Origin: Desulfomarina profundi
GTDB lineage: Bacteria; Desulfobacterota; Desulfobulbia; Desulfobulbales; Desulfocapsaceae
Direction of reading: 5' to 3'
Assembly: GCF_019703855.1 (NCBI RefSeq)
Contig: NZ_AP024086.1
Span: forward strand, 4,112,501-4,176,500
Length of the DNA: 64,000 nt
A model generated the notes under the pieces. It saw only the letters and a program-made list of their open reading frames with translations. It did not search any database and was not told the origin of the DNA. Of the stretch, positions 46,191 to 54,727 are shown in pieces; the first letter of the stretch is position 1, and the number at the start of each line of letters is the position of its first letter. A program made the translations under genes and the position numbers.

Positions 46191-47164
46191 AAAAAATGAC
46201 GGAAATACTGAAAACAGAAAAGTTGCAGGTCCACTTTCCTATCCGTAAAGGTATAACCTCGCGGACGGTGGGGTATGTGTATGCTGTTGATGGTGTCAGT
46301 TTTCACCTGGAAAAGGGTGAGACTCTCGGAATTGTCGGAGAGTCCGGTTGCGGCAAGACAACTGCTGGTATGGCCCTGGTCGGGCTGACTCCGGTAACCG
46401 GAGGCCGGGTCTGGTTTGAGGGCAGGGATATGGCGGGGATGAGCCGGAGGGAGATGCGGGTTCTGCGTCGCAAGATGCAGCTTATCTTCCAGGATCCCTA
46501 TTCCTCTCTGAATCCGAGGATGACAGTAAACCGGATCCTGAGTGACCCCATGGATGTACACCGTATATATGGGGGAAAGGAGAGACGTGACCGGCTTGCC
46601 TTTCTTCTTGAAACCGTTGGGTTATCGCCTGAGCAGGGGGAACGTTATCCCCATGAATTTTCTGGAGGACAACGGCAGAGGATCGGTATTGCGAGGGCTC
46701 TGGCTCTTGATCCGACGGTGATTATCGGGGATGAACCGGTTTCTGCCCTCGATGTTTCCATCCAGGCGCAGATAATCAATCTGCTCATGGATCTGAAAAA
46801 AGATTTTGATCTTTCGCTTATAATTATTTCCCATGATCTGGCCGTGGTAGAGTATCTCTGCGACCGTATTCTGGTGATGTACCTGGGTAAGATCATAGAA
46901 GAAGCGCCTTATGCTTCACTTTATACAAACCCGAAACATCCCTATACACAGGCCCTTCTTTCAGCCGCACCGGTTTCTGATCCGCTGCATCGTAAGAACC
47001 GGATTCTCCTGGAAGGGGATGTGCCAAGTCCCATTAACCCACCCTCCGGGTGTCGTTTTCATACACGCTGCCCCCGGAAGATGGAGATATGCACGGAAAA
47101 AGAGCCGGTTTTTTACAATATGGGTGATGGTCACAGTGTTGCCTGTCACCTGTTTACACCATAA
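46187..47164 (+). CDS. dppF: Dipeptide/oligopeptide ABC transporter ATP-binding protein (DppF type)
   Basis: Second ATPase of the importer, forming a heterodimer with DppD. Walker A is GESGCGKTTAGM, the signature FSGGQRQRIGIARAL, and Walker B VIIGDEPVSALD, with LIIISHDLAVVEYLCDRI. The QLIFQDPYSSLNPRMTV segment and the C-terminal GCRFHTRCPRKMEICTEKEP motif are typical of OppF/DppF. The short hairpin TTTTACA/TGTAAAA at about 47206-47226 before dppA may balance expression of the binding protein against the ATPases. Confidence 0.92.
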   Translation: MKKMTEILKTEKLQVHFPIRKGITSRTVGYVYAVDGVSFHLEKGETLGIVGESGCGKTTAGMALVGLTPVTGGRVWFEGRDMAGMSRREMRVLRRKMQLIFQDPYSSLNPRMTVNRILSDPMDVHRIYGGKERRDRLAFLLETVGLSPEQGERYPHEFSGGQRQRIGIARALALDPTVIIGDEPVSALDVSIQAQIINLLMDLKKDFDLSLIIISHDLAVVEYLCDRILVMYLGKIIEEAPYASLYTNPKHPYTQALLSAAPVSDPLHRKNRILLEGDVPSPINPPSGCRFHTRCPRKMEICTEKEPVFYNMGDGHSVACHLFTP

Positions 47165-47238
47165 TTCTGAACAGATGTCTGCTGCAGAAAAGTGTTCGAG
47201 AAAAGTTTTACAACATTTGTAAAAAGGGAGGAATTACG

Positions 47239-48756
47239 ATGAAACACCGCACCTTGAAAACCCTGGCCGTACTGGCCGCAATTGTCCTGCCGACCAGTGC
47301 CATGGCAAAAGCTGACCTGGTTATTGCCACAGATGCGCCGCCCAAATCGATGAATCCCCATGCCTATTCATCGGATGCCAATTTGTCCTATATGTCCAAT
47401 TTTTTTGACGGACTTCTCCAGAGAAAGGCTCCGGAGGGGAAACTCAGTCCGGCATTGGCTGTCAAATGGCAGCGTGTTGATGCGTTGACATGGAAATTTG
47501 AACTCCGTAAAGGGGTGAAATACAGTAACGGAAATGACTTCAATGCCGCAGACGTCAAGTTTACCTTTGAACGGATGAAGAACCCTAAGTATTCAAAACT
47601 GTTGAATATCGCAAACAGTATTGCTTCCATAGAAACACCGGATGACTACACGGTTATCTTCAAGACTAAAAAACCTGTTCCCTGGTTTGCTGAAACCATG
47701 CATCAGAACTTTATTGTCGATAAGGAATCATCGGTAAACAGGGATGATGGCGATTACAACACCCATCCCATCGGCACAGGGGCGTATAAACTGGTCGAGT
47801 GGGTGAAGGGATCATATATCCGCATGGAGGCCAACGAAAACTACTGGGAGGGTGCCCCGAAGTACAAAACAGTGGAGATTCGTCCTATAACCGAGGAATC
47901 CACCCGTTTTGCCGCCCTGGCCGGAAAACAGGTTGATATTGTTAACGGCGTCCCGGTCACCCTTTTTGATCGTGTCAAATCAATGAAACATATCGAGGTG
48001 ATTTCCCAGGCTGCCAGAAGGGCAATCTACATGGGCATCGGCAATAAACCGAACACACCCTTTGCTGATATTCGTGTACGCAAGGCCATTGCCCACGCCA
48101 TTAATGAAAAAGAGATCATAGAAAAGATCATGCGTGGACAGGCCACCATGGCCAATCAGATTCCTGATGTTCCCACTGTTGGGTATGATCCTTCCATCAA
48201 ACGGTATGATTATGATCCGGTCCTGGCCAGGAACCTGTTGGCAGAAGCCGGATATAGTGATGGATTTGAAATTACCGTTGCGGGTCCCAATGACAGATAT
48301 ATTAATGACGAAAAAATCTGTGAGGCTGTGGCTAAATATCTGGCCAAGATCGGTCTTAAAGTCAAACTGGATGTGAAGCCCAAGTCCATTTTCTTTGATG
48401 AACTGACCGGGAAAAAACACAGTTTCTACCTGATCGGCTGGTTTGACGGTTCCTTTGATTTTGGTCGTTCTGCGGAAAAACTGCTCCATACTCCCGATAA
48501 GGACAAGGGAATGGGCACCTATAACGGGGCCGAGTATTCCAATCCTGATATTGATGCCAGAATTATTGCCTCTTCATCCATTATTGATCGTGGTGAAAGG
48601 GAAAAGGCCCTGCAGAAAATCAACAGGATGTCAGTGGAGGACGTTGCCTGGATTCCTCTCCATTATCAGCAGGATATCTTTGCCGTCGTCAAAGGTAAGG
48701 GGATTAAGTTTACTCCCCGTTCCGACCGCTGGATTGTTGTTAAGGAAATCAAGTAA
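47239..48756 (+). CDS. dppA: Peptide ABC transporter substrate-binding protein (family 5)
   Basis: Periplasmic solute-binding protein of family 5. The signal peptide KTLAVLAAIVLPTSAMA is cut before KADLVIATD. The mature protein begins with LVIATDAPPKSMNPHAYSSD and includes the family's FELRKGVKYSNGNDFNAADVKFTFERM and HPIGTGAYKLVEWVKGSYIRMEAN. The 505-residue length is normal. It has a strong AGGGAGGA ribosome site, in keeping with a highly expressed binding protein. Specificity (dipeptides, longer peptides, or other solutes) is inferred from the M20 peptidase neighbour. Confidence 0.92.
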   Translation: MKHRTLKTLAVLAAIVLPTSAMAKADLVIATDAPPKSMNPHAYSSDANLSYMSNFFDGLLQRKAPEGKLSPALAVKWQRVDALTWKFELRKGVKYSNGNDFNAADVKFTFERMKNPKYSKLLNIANSIASIETPDDYTVIFKTKKPVPWFAETMHQNFIVDKESSVNRDDGDYNTHPIGTGAYKLVEWVKGSYIRMEANENYWEGAPKYKTVEIRPITEESTRFAALAGKQVDIVNGVPVTLFDRVKSMKHIEVISQAARRAIYMGIGNKPNTPFADIRVRKAIAHAINEKEIIEKIMRGQATMANQIPDVPTVGYDPSIKRYDYDPVLARNLLAEAGYSDGFEITVAGPNDRYINDEKICEAVAKYLAKIGLKVKLDVKPKSIFFDELTGKKHSFYLIGWFDGSFDFGRSAEKLLHTPDKDKGMGTYNGAEYSNPDIDARIIASSSIIDRGEREKALQKINRMSVEDVAWIPLHYQQDIFAVVKGKGIKFTPRSDRWIVVKEIK

Positions 48757-48803
48757 ACCGGAAGTCTGAAAAGGGGGCTGGATAAAGCCCCCGACAGGTT
48801 GAT

Positions 48804-49769
48804 ATGACTACATATCTCGTTAAAAGATTGATACAGGGCATGGTTGTTCTCGTCCTGGTCTCCACTGTCTGTTTCGCCATGTTCCGCTTCACTGGGGATC
48901 CTGTGCTCATGCTGGCCGGGAAATATGCAACCCAGGAGGAGCGGGAGCAGGTGAGGATTGCCTATGGCCTTGACCGGCCTGTTTATGTGCAATATGCCAC
49001 TTTTTTGAAAGGAGTGATGCACGGCAATTTCGGTAAATCCTATGTGAGTCAGATCGATGCCCTGGATATGATTCTGGAACGGTTTCCGGCAACCTTTGAG
49101 CTGGCTTTTACTGCTCTCTTCATCTCCTTTATTTTAGGTGTCGGGCTCGGGGTTGTTGTTTCCATTAATCCCAACGGTTTTTTCAGTCGGACAATCATGG
49201 CAGGATCGCTCTTTGGGATTTCGATACCGACGTTTCTAATCGGTATTCTGCTGGTGATGTTCTTTTCCGTTTATCTGGATCTTCTCCCTTCTTTCGGCCG
49301 TGGGGATACGGTACAGATAGGGTTCTGGCGGACTGGTCTGCTGACTGTGTCCGGCTTGAAACATATTCTGCTGCCAGCCCTTACACTTTCCGGCTATCAG
49401 CTGGCTGTTCTGATTCGTCTCACCAGGGCCGGAATGAGAGAAACGCTATCGGAAGAGTATATCAAAACCGCCTGGGCCAAGGGGCTTTCTCCTGCCAAGG
49501 TGATCTTGAAACATGCCCTGCGTAACGTGATGATTCCCGTAGTCACTATTGCCGGTCTTTCATTTGGCGAACTGATTGCCTTTTCCATTGTTACAGAGAC
49601 TATCTTTCAATGGCCGGGGATGGGGAATCTGCTGCTGACCTCCATCTTTGAGACGGATCAGCCTATTATTGTAACCTATATCATGCTTGCGGCCTGTATA
49701 ATTTTAACCATTAATATTCTGGTTGATCTGCTCTACGCCTTACTCAACCCGAGAATCCGCTATGAGTAG
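48804..49769 (+). CDS. dppB: Peptide ABC transporter permease (DppB type)
   Basis: Inner-membrane permease of 321 residues with six transmembrane helices. It opens with MTTYLVKRLIQGMVVLVLVS and the conserved FRFTGDPVLMLAGKYATQEE loop that follows helix 1. The EAA-like coupling loop, which docks on the ATPases, is ETLSEEYIKTAWAKGLSPAK. It lies 47 bases after dppA and 9 bases before dppC. It forms the translocation pore with DppC. Confidence 0.92.
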   Translation: MTTYLVKRLIQGMVVLVLVSTVCFAMFRFTGDPVLMLAGKYATQEEREQVRIAYGLDRPVYVQYATFLKGVMHGNFGKSYVSQIDALDMILERFPATFELAFTALFISFILGVGLGVVVSINPNGFFSRTIMAGSLFGISIPTFLIGILLVMFFSVYLDLLPSFGRGDTVQIGFWRTGLLTVSGLKHILLPALTLSGYQLAVLIRLTRAGMRETLSEEYIKTAWAKGLSPAKVILKHALRNVMIPVVTIAGLSFGELIAFSIVTETIFQWPGMGNLLLTSIFETDQPIIVTYIMLAACIILTINILVDLLYALLNPRIRYE

Positions 49770-49778
49770 AGGTGAGAG

Positions 49779-50651
49779 ATGAAAAATTTCTTTGCACTCA
49801 AAAGGGTACGTTCGTTTTTTGGTGATCCGTCGGGGATGCTTGGCGCAGCTATTCTGCTCACCTTTATTATCGCAGCAGTTTTTGCGCCGCTCATCGCCCC
49901 CATGGATCCCTATGATCTTACATCTGTGGATCTGGCCAATTTTTTACTCGAACCGTCATGGATGGACAACGGGGTGTCCGCCTTTCCTTTGGGAACGGAT
50001 GACCAGGGTCGGGGAATTCTTTCCACGATTCTTTACGGGTTGAGGACTTCGCTGATCGTCGGTGGGTCCGTTGTTACCATTTCAAGTATTATCGGTATTG
50101 TCCTGGGCATGCTTGGTGCCTATTACGGTGGCATCCTCGATGCCTTCATCATGCGGGCTGCCGATACCGTCTTTTCATTTTCCACTACCCTGCTTGCCGT
50201 TCTGCTTCTTGGGGTTTTCGAGAGCAGGGGGGTTTTCACCGTTATTCTCGCCATCTGTATTGCCGATTGGGTGAAGTACGCCCGGACCATACGGGGAAGT
50301 GTCCTTGAGATCAAGGAATATCCCTATGTAACTGCAGCAAGGTCCTCTGGGGCTGGGGATTTTCGTATTCTTTTCAGGCATATTCTGCCCAATGCTCTGC
50401 CACCGATTTTTGTGGTTATGGCGGTGGACATGGCAGTAGTTATCATGCTTGAGGCAACATTAAGCTTTCTTGGGGTGGGTGTTCCTCTTACGGAACCTTC
50501 CCTCGGAATGATGATCGCCATCGGAAAGAATTATATTTACGCGGGTATGTGGTGGATGGTCGTTTTTCCAGGTGCCACACTTATTGCCATGGTGGTTGGT
50601 ATTAACCTCTTTGCTGACTGGCTACGGGAAGAGTTGAACCCGAAACTGTAG
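49779..50651 (+). CDS. dppC: Peptide ABC transporter permease (DppC type)
   Basis: Second permease of the importer, 290 residues. It has the characteristic N-terminal helix and periplasmic FPLGTDDQGRGILSTILYGLRTSL segment, five further helices, and the coupling loop EIKEYPYVTAARSSGAGDFR. It ends with INLFADWLREELNPKL, standard for OppC/DppC proteins. It is the last gene of the operon, closed by the perfect palindrome at 50701-50738. The transported solute cannot be read from this subunit. Confidence 0.92.
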   Translation: MKNFFALKRVRSFFGDPSGMLGAAILLTFIIAAVFAPLIAPMDPYDLTSVDLANFLLEPSWMDNGVSAFPLGTDDQGRGILSTILYGLRTSLIVGGSVVTISSIIGIVLGMLGAYYGGILDAFIMRAADTVFSFSTTLLAVLLLGVFESRGVFTVILAICIADWVKYARTIRGSVLEIKEYPYVTAARSSGAGDFRILFRHILPNALPPIFVVMAVDMAVVIMLEATLSFLGVGVPLTEPSLGMMIAIGKNYIYAGMWWMVVFPGATLIAMVVGINLFADWLREELNPKL

Positions 50652-50700
50652 TCCACCTTGAAAAATTGCCTTTTCGCCCGATTTCTTCGTCACAGGATAA

Positions 50701-50738
50701 TGAAAATGCTCACATATGCATATATGTGAGCATTTTCA
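50701..50738. terminator. Perfect 17-bp-arm hairpin after the dpp operon
   Basis: TGAAAATGCTCACATAT (50701-50717) pairs perfectly with ATATGTGAGCATTTTCA (50722-50738) across GCAT, followed by TTTTTC. It probably ends the dpp transcript. The AAAATGCTC core recurs at 11254, next to another MITE end fragment. Confidence 0.8.
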
Positions 50739-50904
50739 TTTTTCGTTGCGACGCATAAGTCGGGCAAACAACTATTTGTGGACAGGCAATATCTGGACTG
50801 GCACCTCGGTCTCTCCTGTATTACGGTTACCTGAAAGAAATCCGGTTGCCAATCAAAGTCTAATCTGATTCCGTTGCGGCAGGTGATTTTTGACCGCAGA
50901 CTCA

Positions 50905-51002
50905 CCCGCATTTCTCGTGAACATTGTGTTGATTTTGATATGAATTTATACATTTACAAAATCAGCCAGGATGGCACTGTTGTCAAATTAACACAATGTT
51001 CC
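50905..51002 (+). repeat. MITE-end relative with inner inverted repeat
   Basis: CCCGCATTTCTCGTGAAC followed by ATTGTGTTGATTTTG matches the complement of the right end of the 33409-33627 MITE. AACATTGTGTTGATTTT (from 50920) and the AAATTAACACAATGTT ending near 51001 form a second inverted repeat. The rest of the 400-base gap 50652-51051 has no gene. Confidence 0.65.
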
Positions 51003-51051
51003 CCGGAAGTCAGTTCAGGTAGGTTTCGCATACAACTGCAGGGGGAATATT

Positions 51052-51990
51052 ATGAGATTTCGTCAAATAAAGATTGTGCTCAAGACAGTTCTGTTTTTTT
51101 TCGTGTCACTGGGAGCTGTGAACAGTTTTGCATTACCGACTTTTCAAATGGCGGCCGACAGTCTTCTCCAGGGTGTGCAGGCCGGCAAGGTCATCGGTTT
51201 TGTTGATCTTTCCGGCAGTAATGGAGAGGCTTCAAAACTGGCCGTGGAGATCTTTCAGGAATTGGAACCGATCCTTATCAGGGAAGGTATCAACAGGCAG
51301 TTGACGTTTATCGAGAGAAGGGATCTGAAATTGATTTTTGATGAATGGGCTCTCGATTCATTCAGCAAAACAGGGGACGCTGGAGCCCGGACAATTCTTG
51401 GTGCCGATTATATAATTACAGGAAAAGCAAAAATATCCGGAGATTTTGTCCAGTGCAGCCTGAAACTGATTCAGCTTGATAATGGTCGGATACTGGCTGC
51501 CGCCGAAGGTTATGTGAAAGCCCGACCACACTATTACCAGTGGGAACAGTTGCCGGTTGAACAGGAAAAACAGATTCGTCAACAGGTCTCTGAAGAAGGT
51601 GTGAGCAGTGATGGGAAATTACACTTCTGGACGGATAAAAAACGTTATCTGCCCGGAGATGAAATCATAATATTTTTTAAAGTTTCCGAACCGCTTTATG
51701 TGAAAATTATTGATGTGACACCCGATGGAAAAGTGACGACGATTTACCCGAACATCTTCCAACCCGGAGTGCTCTGCTCGCCTGGTCGTGTCTACACTAT
51801 TCCACCTGACAAAGCTCAGTTCAAACTGGAAGTTACTCCACCCGCAGGGATTGACAGGATCAAGGCCTTGGCCAGCCCTGATCCTTTTCCTGATGACCAG
51901 GGCCAGAAGACCCGAGGAGTTCGTTTCACCAGAGCCATTGTTGGAGCGGCTCCGATCAGAGCAGCCCTGTCTTTTGAGATTGCTGATTAA
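51052..51990 (+). CDS. Exported DUF4384 domain protein with FlgO-like N-domain
   Basis: A 312-residue secreted protein. The signal peptide IVLKTVLFFFVSLGAVNSFA is followed by a CsgG/FlgO-like module (VIGFVDLSGSNGEASKLAVEI, INRQLTFIERRDLKLIFDEW, GARTILGADYIITGKAKISG) that in relatives builds envelope assemblies. From about residue 180 comes a DUF4384 immunoglobulin-like domain (HFWTDKKRYLPGDEIIIFFKVSEPLYVKI, IYPNIFQPG). An AGGGGGA ribosome site precedes ATG 51052. It stands alone after the repeat-rich gap. The role in the envelope is inferred only from domain relatives. Confidence 0.75.
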   Translation: MRFRQIKIVLKTVLFFFVSLGAVNSFALPTFQMAADSLLQGVQAGKVIGFVDLSGSNGEASKLAVEIFQELEPILIREGINRQLTFIERRDLKLIFDEWALDSFSKTGDAGARTILGADYIITGKAKISGDFVQCSLKLIQLDNGRILAAAEGYVKARPHYYQWEQLPVEQEKQIRQQVSEEGVSSDGKLHFWTDKKRYLPGDEIIIFFKVSEPLYVKIIDVTPDGKVTTIYPNIFQPGVLCSPGRVYTIPPDKAQFKLEVTPPAGIDRIKALASPDPFPDDQGQKTRGVRFTRAIVGAAPIRAALSFEIAD

Positions 51991-51996
51991 CAGAGG

Positions 51997-52042
51997 TAAG
52001 GTGGATGAAAACACAGAGTTACAAATTCTGTGACCAGTTACG
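51997..52042 (+). repeat. 46-bp dispersed repeat, copy 2
   Basis: Same orientation and 43 of 46 positions identical to 9334-9379. It begins seven bases after the DUF4384 stop. Both copies follow a + strand gene, so the repeat might function as a 3' processing or termination element. Confidence 0.85.
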
Positions 52043-52168
52043 AACTGGCTAATATTCTCCTTGCATAAATAGTAATAAGTATTATTATTGATTTGTTCTG
52101 GGATGGTGTTTTCTTCTTTTGCAGCTGGATTGCTGTTTCTTATAATTTGAATACCTTCAGGAGGGTGT

Positions 52169-52612
52169 ATGAAAAACGTACTTATTGCTTATTCAAGTCG
52201 GACGGGAACCACCAAGAAAATGGCCAGTTATATTGCTGAAGGATTGCGAATGGCGGGTCAGTCTGTCGACCTGAAAAGTATTTCTGCCATTGAAAATGAA
52301 AATGATCTTGAAGGTTATGACGGGTTCGTTTTTGGTTGTCCTACCTATCACAAGGATATGACAAATGGTATGAAACAGTTTTTGTTTAAAGCTGAGCAGG
52401 CCGGGCTTGGCGGGAAAATCGGTGGGGCATTCGGTTCACATACCCATAGTGGCGAGAGTGCACCGATGATTTTTGATACCATGGAACATGTGTTTAAAAT
52501 GGAAATGACAAACTTGGGTCCTCTCAATCTCACTGAAGCAATGGTGGGGGGAGACGAGGGGTGCAAGGCGTGTCAGGATTATGGACGGGCCCTTGGAGAG
52601 TTGTTGGGTTGA
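52169..52612 (+). CDS. Flavodoxin-fold protein
   Basis: A 147-residue FMN-binding flavodoxin-like protein. The N-terminal IAYSSRTGTTKKMASYIAEG is the phosphate-binding loop (S/T-x-T-G-x-T). FVFGCPTYHKDMTNGMKQFL and GGAFGSHTHSGESAPMIF are the two isoalloxazine loops, and the C-terminal helix is CQDYGRALGELLG. It serves as a low-potential electron carrier or as a WrbA/FldA-like protein. The GCKAC near the end is unusual for flavodoxins. Its own terminator follows immediately. The redox partner is not evident here. Confidence 0.88.
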   Translation: MKNVLIAYSSRTGTTKKMASYIAEGLRMAGQSVDLKSISAIENENDLEGYDGFVFGCPTYHKDMTNGMKQFLFKAEQAGLGGKIGGAFGSHTHSGESAPMIFDTMEHVFKMEMTNLGPLNLTEAMVGGDEGCKACQDYGRALGELLG

Positions 52613-52622
52613 ACGTCCATGA

Positions 52623-52658
52623 AAAATGCCGTACAGCTAAACAGTTGTACGGCATTTT
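52623..52658 (+). terminator. Terminator after flavodoxin gene
   Basis: AAAATGCCGTACA (52623-52635) pairs perfectly with TGTACGGCATTTT (52646-52658) over a 10-base loop, followed by ATTTTAC. It is symmetrical and so could also serve the convergent CBS gene. Confidence 0.85.
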
Positions 52659-52690
52659 ATTTTACCTGAATCCGTGACTGGTCTGTTTTT

Positions 52691-53158
52691 TCAGTGGGTC
52701 AAAAGTCCGGTAAGGACATTATAAACGTCTCGGAGATACACAATTCCAACCACTTTCCCGTCACTGCGTGTTACGGGGAGTCTTCGTACTCTTTCCATAA
52801 GCAGGGTGTCAGCACAACGCAGCAGAGTATCCTTGGTGGAAATGACCCTGACATCCTCTGTCATTATCTCGCTGACCCTGATGGATTGAACAGCCATTGT
52901 TTTTTCATCCCTGATCGATTCCCAGGAAATATTGCCATGGTGCTCGTCAAGGTATACATGAGATGGAATGATGATTCTTAATATATCAATGGTTGAAACG
53001 ATTCCCACAAGATTCATGGCTCCGTCCAATACAACGATCCCGTTGACTGATAACCCGTGACCACGCTTGGTGGATTTCATAACGCGGATTGCCTCCTGCA
53101 GGGACATTTCAGGAGTGAGCCAGCTTTTGATCGGTTCCATGATGTCTTTTACTTTCAT
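52691..53158 (-). CDS. CBS-domain pair protein
   Basis: A 155-residue protein made of two CBS repeats: IMEPIKSWLTPEMSLQEAIRVMK with GIVVLDGAMNLVGIVSTIDIL, and IMTEDVRVISTKDTLLRCADTLL with RRLPVTRSDGKVVGIVYLRDV. Paired CBS domains bind AMP, ATP, NAD or SAM and usually control a partner. No partner domain is fused. It is the same type of CBS pair that ends the DHH protein at 23.8-25 kb. The 118-bp repeat copy 2 lies just upstream of its start. Confidence 0.85.
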   Translation of the reverse strand: MKVKDIMEPIKSWLTPEMSLQEAIRVMKSTKRGHGLSVNGIVVLDGAMNLVGIVSTIDILRIIIPSHVYLDEHHGNISWESIRDEKTMAVQSIRVSEIMTEDVRVISTKDTLLRCADTLLMERVRRLPVTRSDGKVVGIVYLRDVYNVLTGLLTH

Positions 53159-53219
53159 AGTGCCTCCGTTTGCCTGTCGGCCTGCGCAGGGATTCCCTGC
53201 GATTACAAAATAGTAGCGG

Positions 53220-53337
53220 TTTAGTGCTTTACTCCTGAATTCCTGTCATAAAAAACAAGAAATCAGGGAAGGTGTTTTGAAATCAAATGGTTAAGTTTAT
53301 TTCCATGGCACTTATACCCCCTTGTGGGGTGTTAATA
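53220..53337 (-). repeat. 118-bp dispersed repeat, copy 2 (inverted)
   Basis: Reverse complement of 18418-18535 with about 93% identity by eye. It occupies the centre of the 53159-53425 gap between the CBS gene and the sigma-54 regulator gene. No ORF is conserved across the two copies. Confidence 0.9.
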
Positions 53338-53425
53338 ACTTTATACCATAGAAAAAGACAGTTAATCAATAAAATTGATATAAAAAATAATCACAATGAA
53401 TATATCGCAAAGGAAACGTGCAGGT

Positions 53426-54727
53426 CTACAGTTTTTCCCGCAGTGTAGTTCTTGAGATTCCGAGAATTCTCGCTGCTTTGGATTTGTTGTTATTTACCCG
53501 GTTCAATACCTTTTTGATATAGTTTTTCTCTATTTCCCTCAAAGAAAGAAGGTGTTCGTCTTCCCTCTGCTCTTTGTCAGAGATATCCTCCAGATTCATC
53601 ATGGAGATCCAGTCTGTTTTACAGAAAATTACTTCTCTTTCAATAAGGTTCTTCAACTCACGGATATTGCCGGGCCATTCGTGTGCGAGCATTTTGCGGG
53701 ATGCTTCCGGGGTAAATCCCTTGATCTGTTTTTTCAGATCCTGTTTCAGTTCATGGAGAAAATAGCTGGCAAGTTGGAGAATATCGTCTCCTCTCTCCCG
53801 CAGGGGGGGCAGGTTGATGGGAACAACATTCAGCCTGTAGTAGAGATCTTCCCTGAAATGGCCATTGCTGATTTTCTGCTCAAGTTCGATGTTGGTGGCG
53901 GCAATAATGCGGATTTTTACCTGGATATCCTTGAGGCCACCTACTTTGCGAAAAATAGATTCTTCAATGAGTCTCAACAGTTTCGGTTGGAGTTTCAGTG
54001 GCAGGTTACCAATTTCATCGAGAAAAAGTGTTCCACCGTTGGCCAGTTCCACCAGGCCTTTCTTCTCAGTTCTGGCGTCGGTAAAAGCACCTTTTGAGTG
54101 GCCGAAAAGTTCGGATTCTATCAGGCTGGTGGAGAGGGTGCCGCAATCAACCTTGACAAATATATTTCCAGAACCGCTGCCGGTCTCATGGATTGCTCTT
54201 GCTACCAGTTCTTTTCCGGTTCCTGTTTCTCCGGTAACAAGTACAGGCGATTCCACATCTGCCGCAAGTTTGATGGCGTCCTTGACGCGTTCCATGACCG
54301 GAGAAGATCCTATAATGGACTTGAGACCGAGAATTTTCTGTTCCAGAAAAACTCTTTTTTCCATCATCCGTGACTGGATAAGACGGTTGAGGATTGTTTT
54401 GAATTCCAGCAACTCAAACGGTTTGACAATATAATCAACTGCACCTGCCTTCAATGCATCAATTGCGGTTCTTGCCTCGTTGATACCCGTGAGCATGACG
54501 ATATCGACATCTCCGGCAACTTCCCGGATGGACGGGATAAGATCAATGCCGTTTTTGTCGGGTAGACCGATATCAAGAAATACAAGGTCAATGATGGTAG
54601 TACGAAGCACTTCCAAAGCTTCGTTACCCGTTGCTGCTGTCATCACAGTGTGGCCGAGCTTCTTGACAACCTGCGCCAGGGAGAATCGCAAATCTTCCTG
54701 ATCATCGATAATGAGTATAACTCCCAT
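53426..54727 (-). CDS. Sigma-54-dependent response regulator (NtrC type)
   Basis: A 433-residue transcription activator. The receiver (1-118) has LIIDDQEDLR, phospho-Asp in LVFLDIGLPDKNG and Lys in YIVKPFEL. The AAA+ domain (about 138-370) has Walker A GETGTGKELVAR, the sigma-54 contact loop ELFGHSKGAFTDA (GAFTDA for GAFTGA), Walker B GTLFLDEIG and the arginine finger region EWPGNIRELKNLIER. The C-terminal Fis-type HTH is NNNKSKAARILGISRTTLREKL, and the protein ends right there. Its start shares bases with the upstream kinase stop (TAATG), so the two form a two-component system. Its targets should have -24/-12 promoters. Confidence 0.93.
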   Translation of the reverse strand: MGVILIIDDQEDLRFSLAQVVKKLGHTVMTAATGNEALEVLRTTIIDLVFLDIGLPDKNGIDLIPSIREVAGDVDIVMLTGINEARTAIDALKAGAVDYIVKPFELLEFKTILNRLIQSRMMEKRVFLEQKILGLKSIIGSSPVMERVKDAIKLAADVESPVLVTGETGTGKELVARAIHETGSGSGNIFVKVDCGTLSTSLIESELFGHSKGAFTDARTEKKGLVELANGGTLFLDEIGNLPLKLQPKLLRLIEESIFRKVGGLKDIQVKIRIIAATNIELEQKISNGHFREDLYYRLNVVPINLPPLRERGDDILQLASYFLHELKQDLKKQIKGFTPEASRKMLAHEWPGNIRELKNLIEREVIFCKTDWISMMNLEDISDKEQREDEHLLSLREIEKNYIKKVLNRVNNNKSKAARILGISRTTLREKL

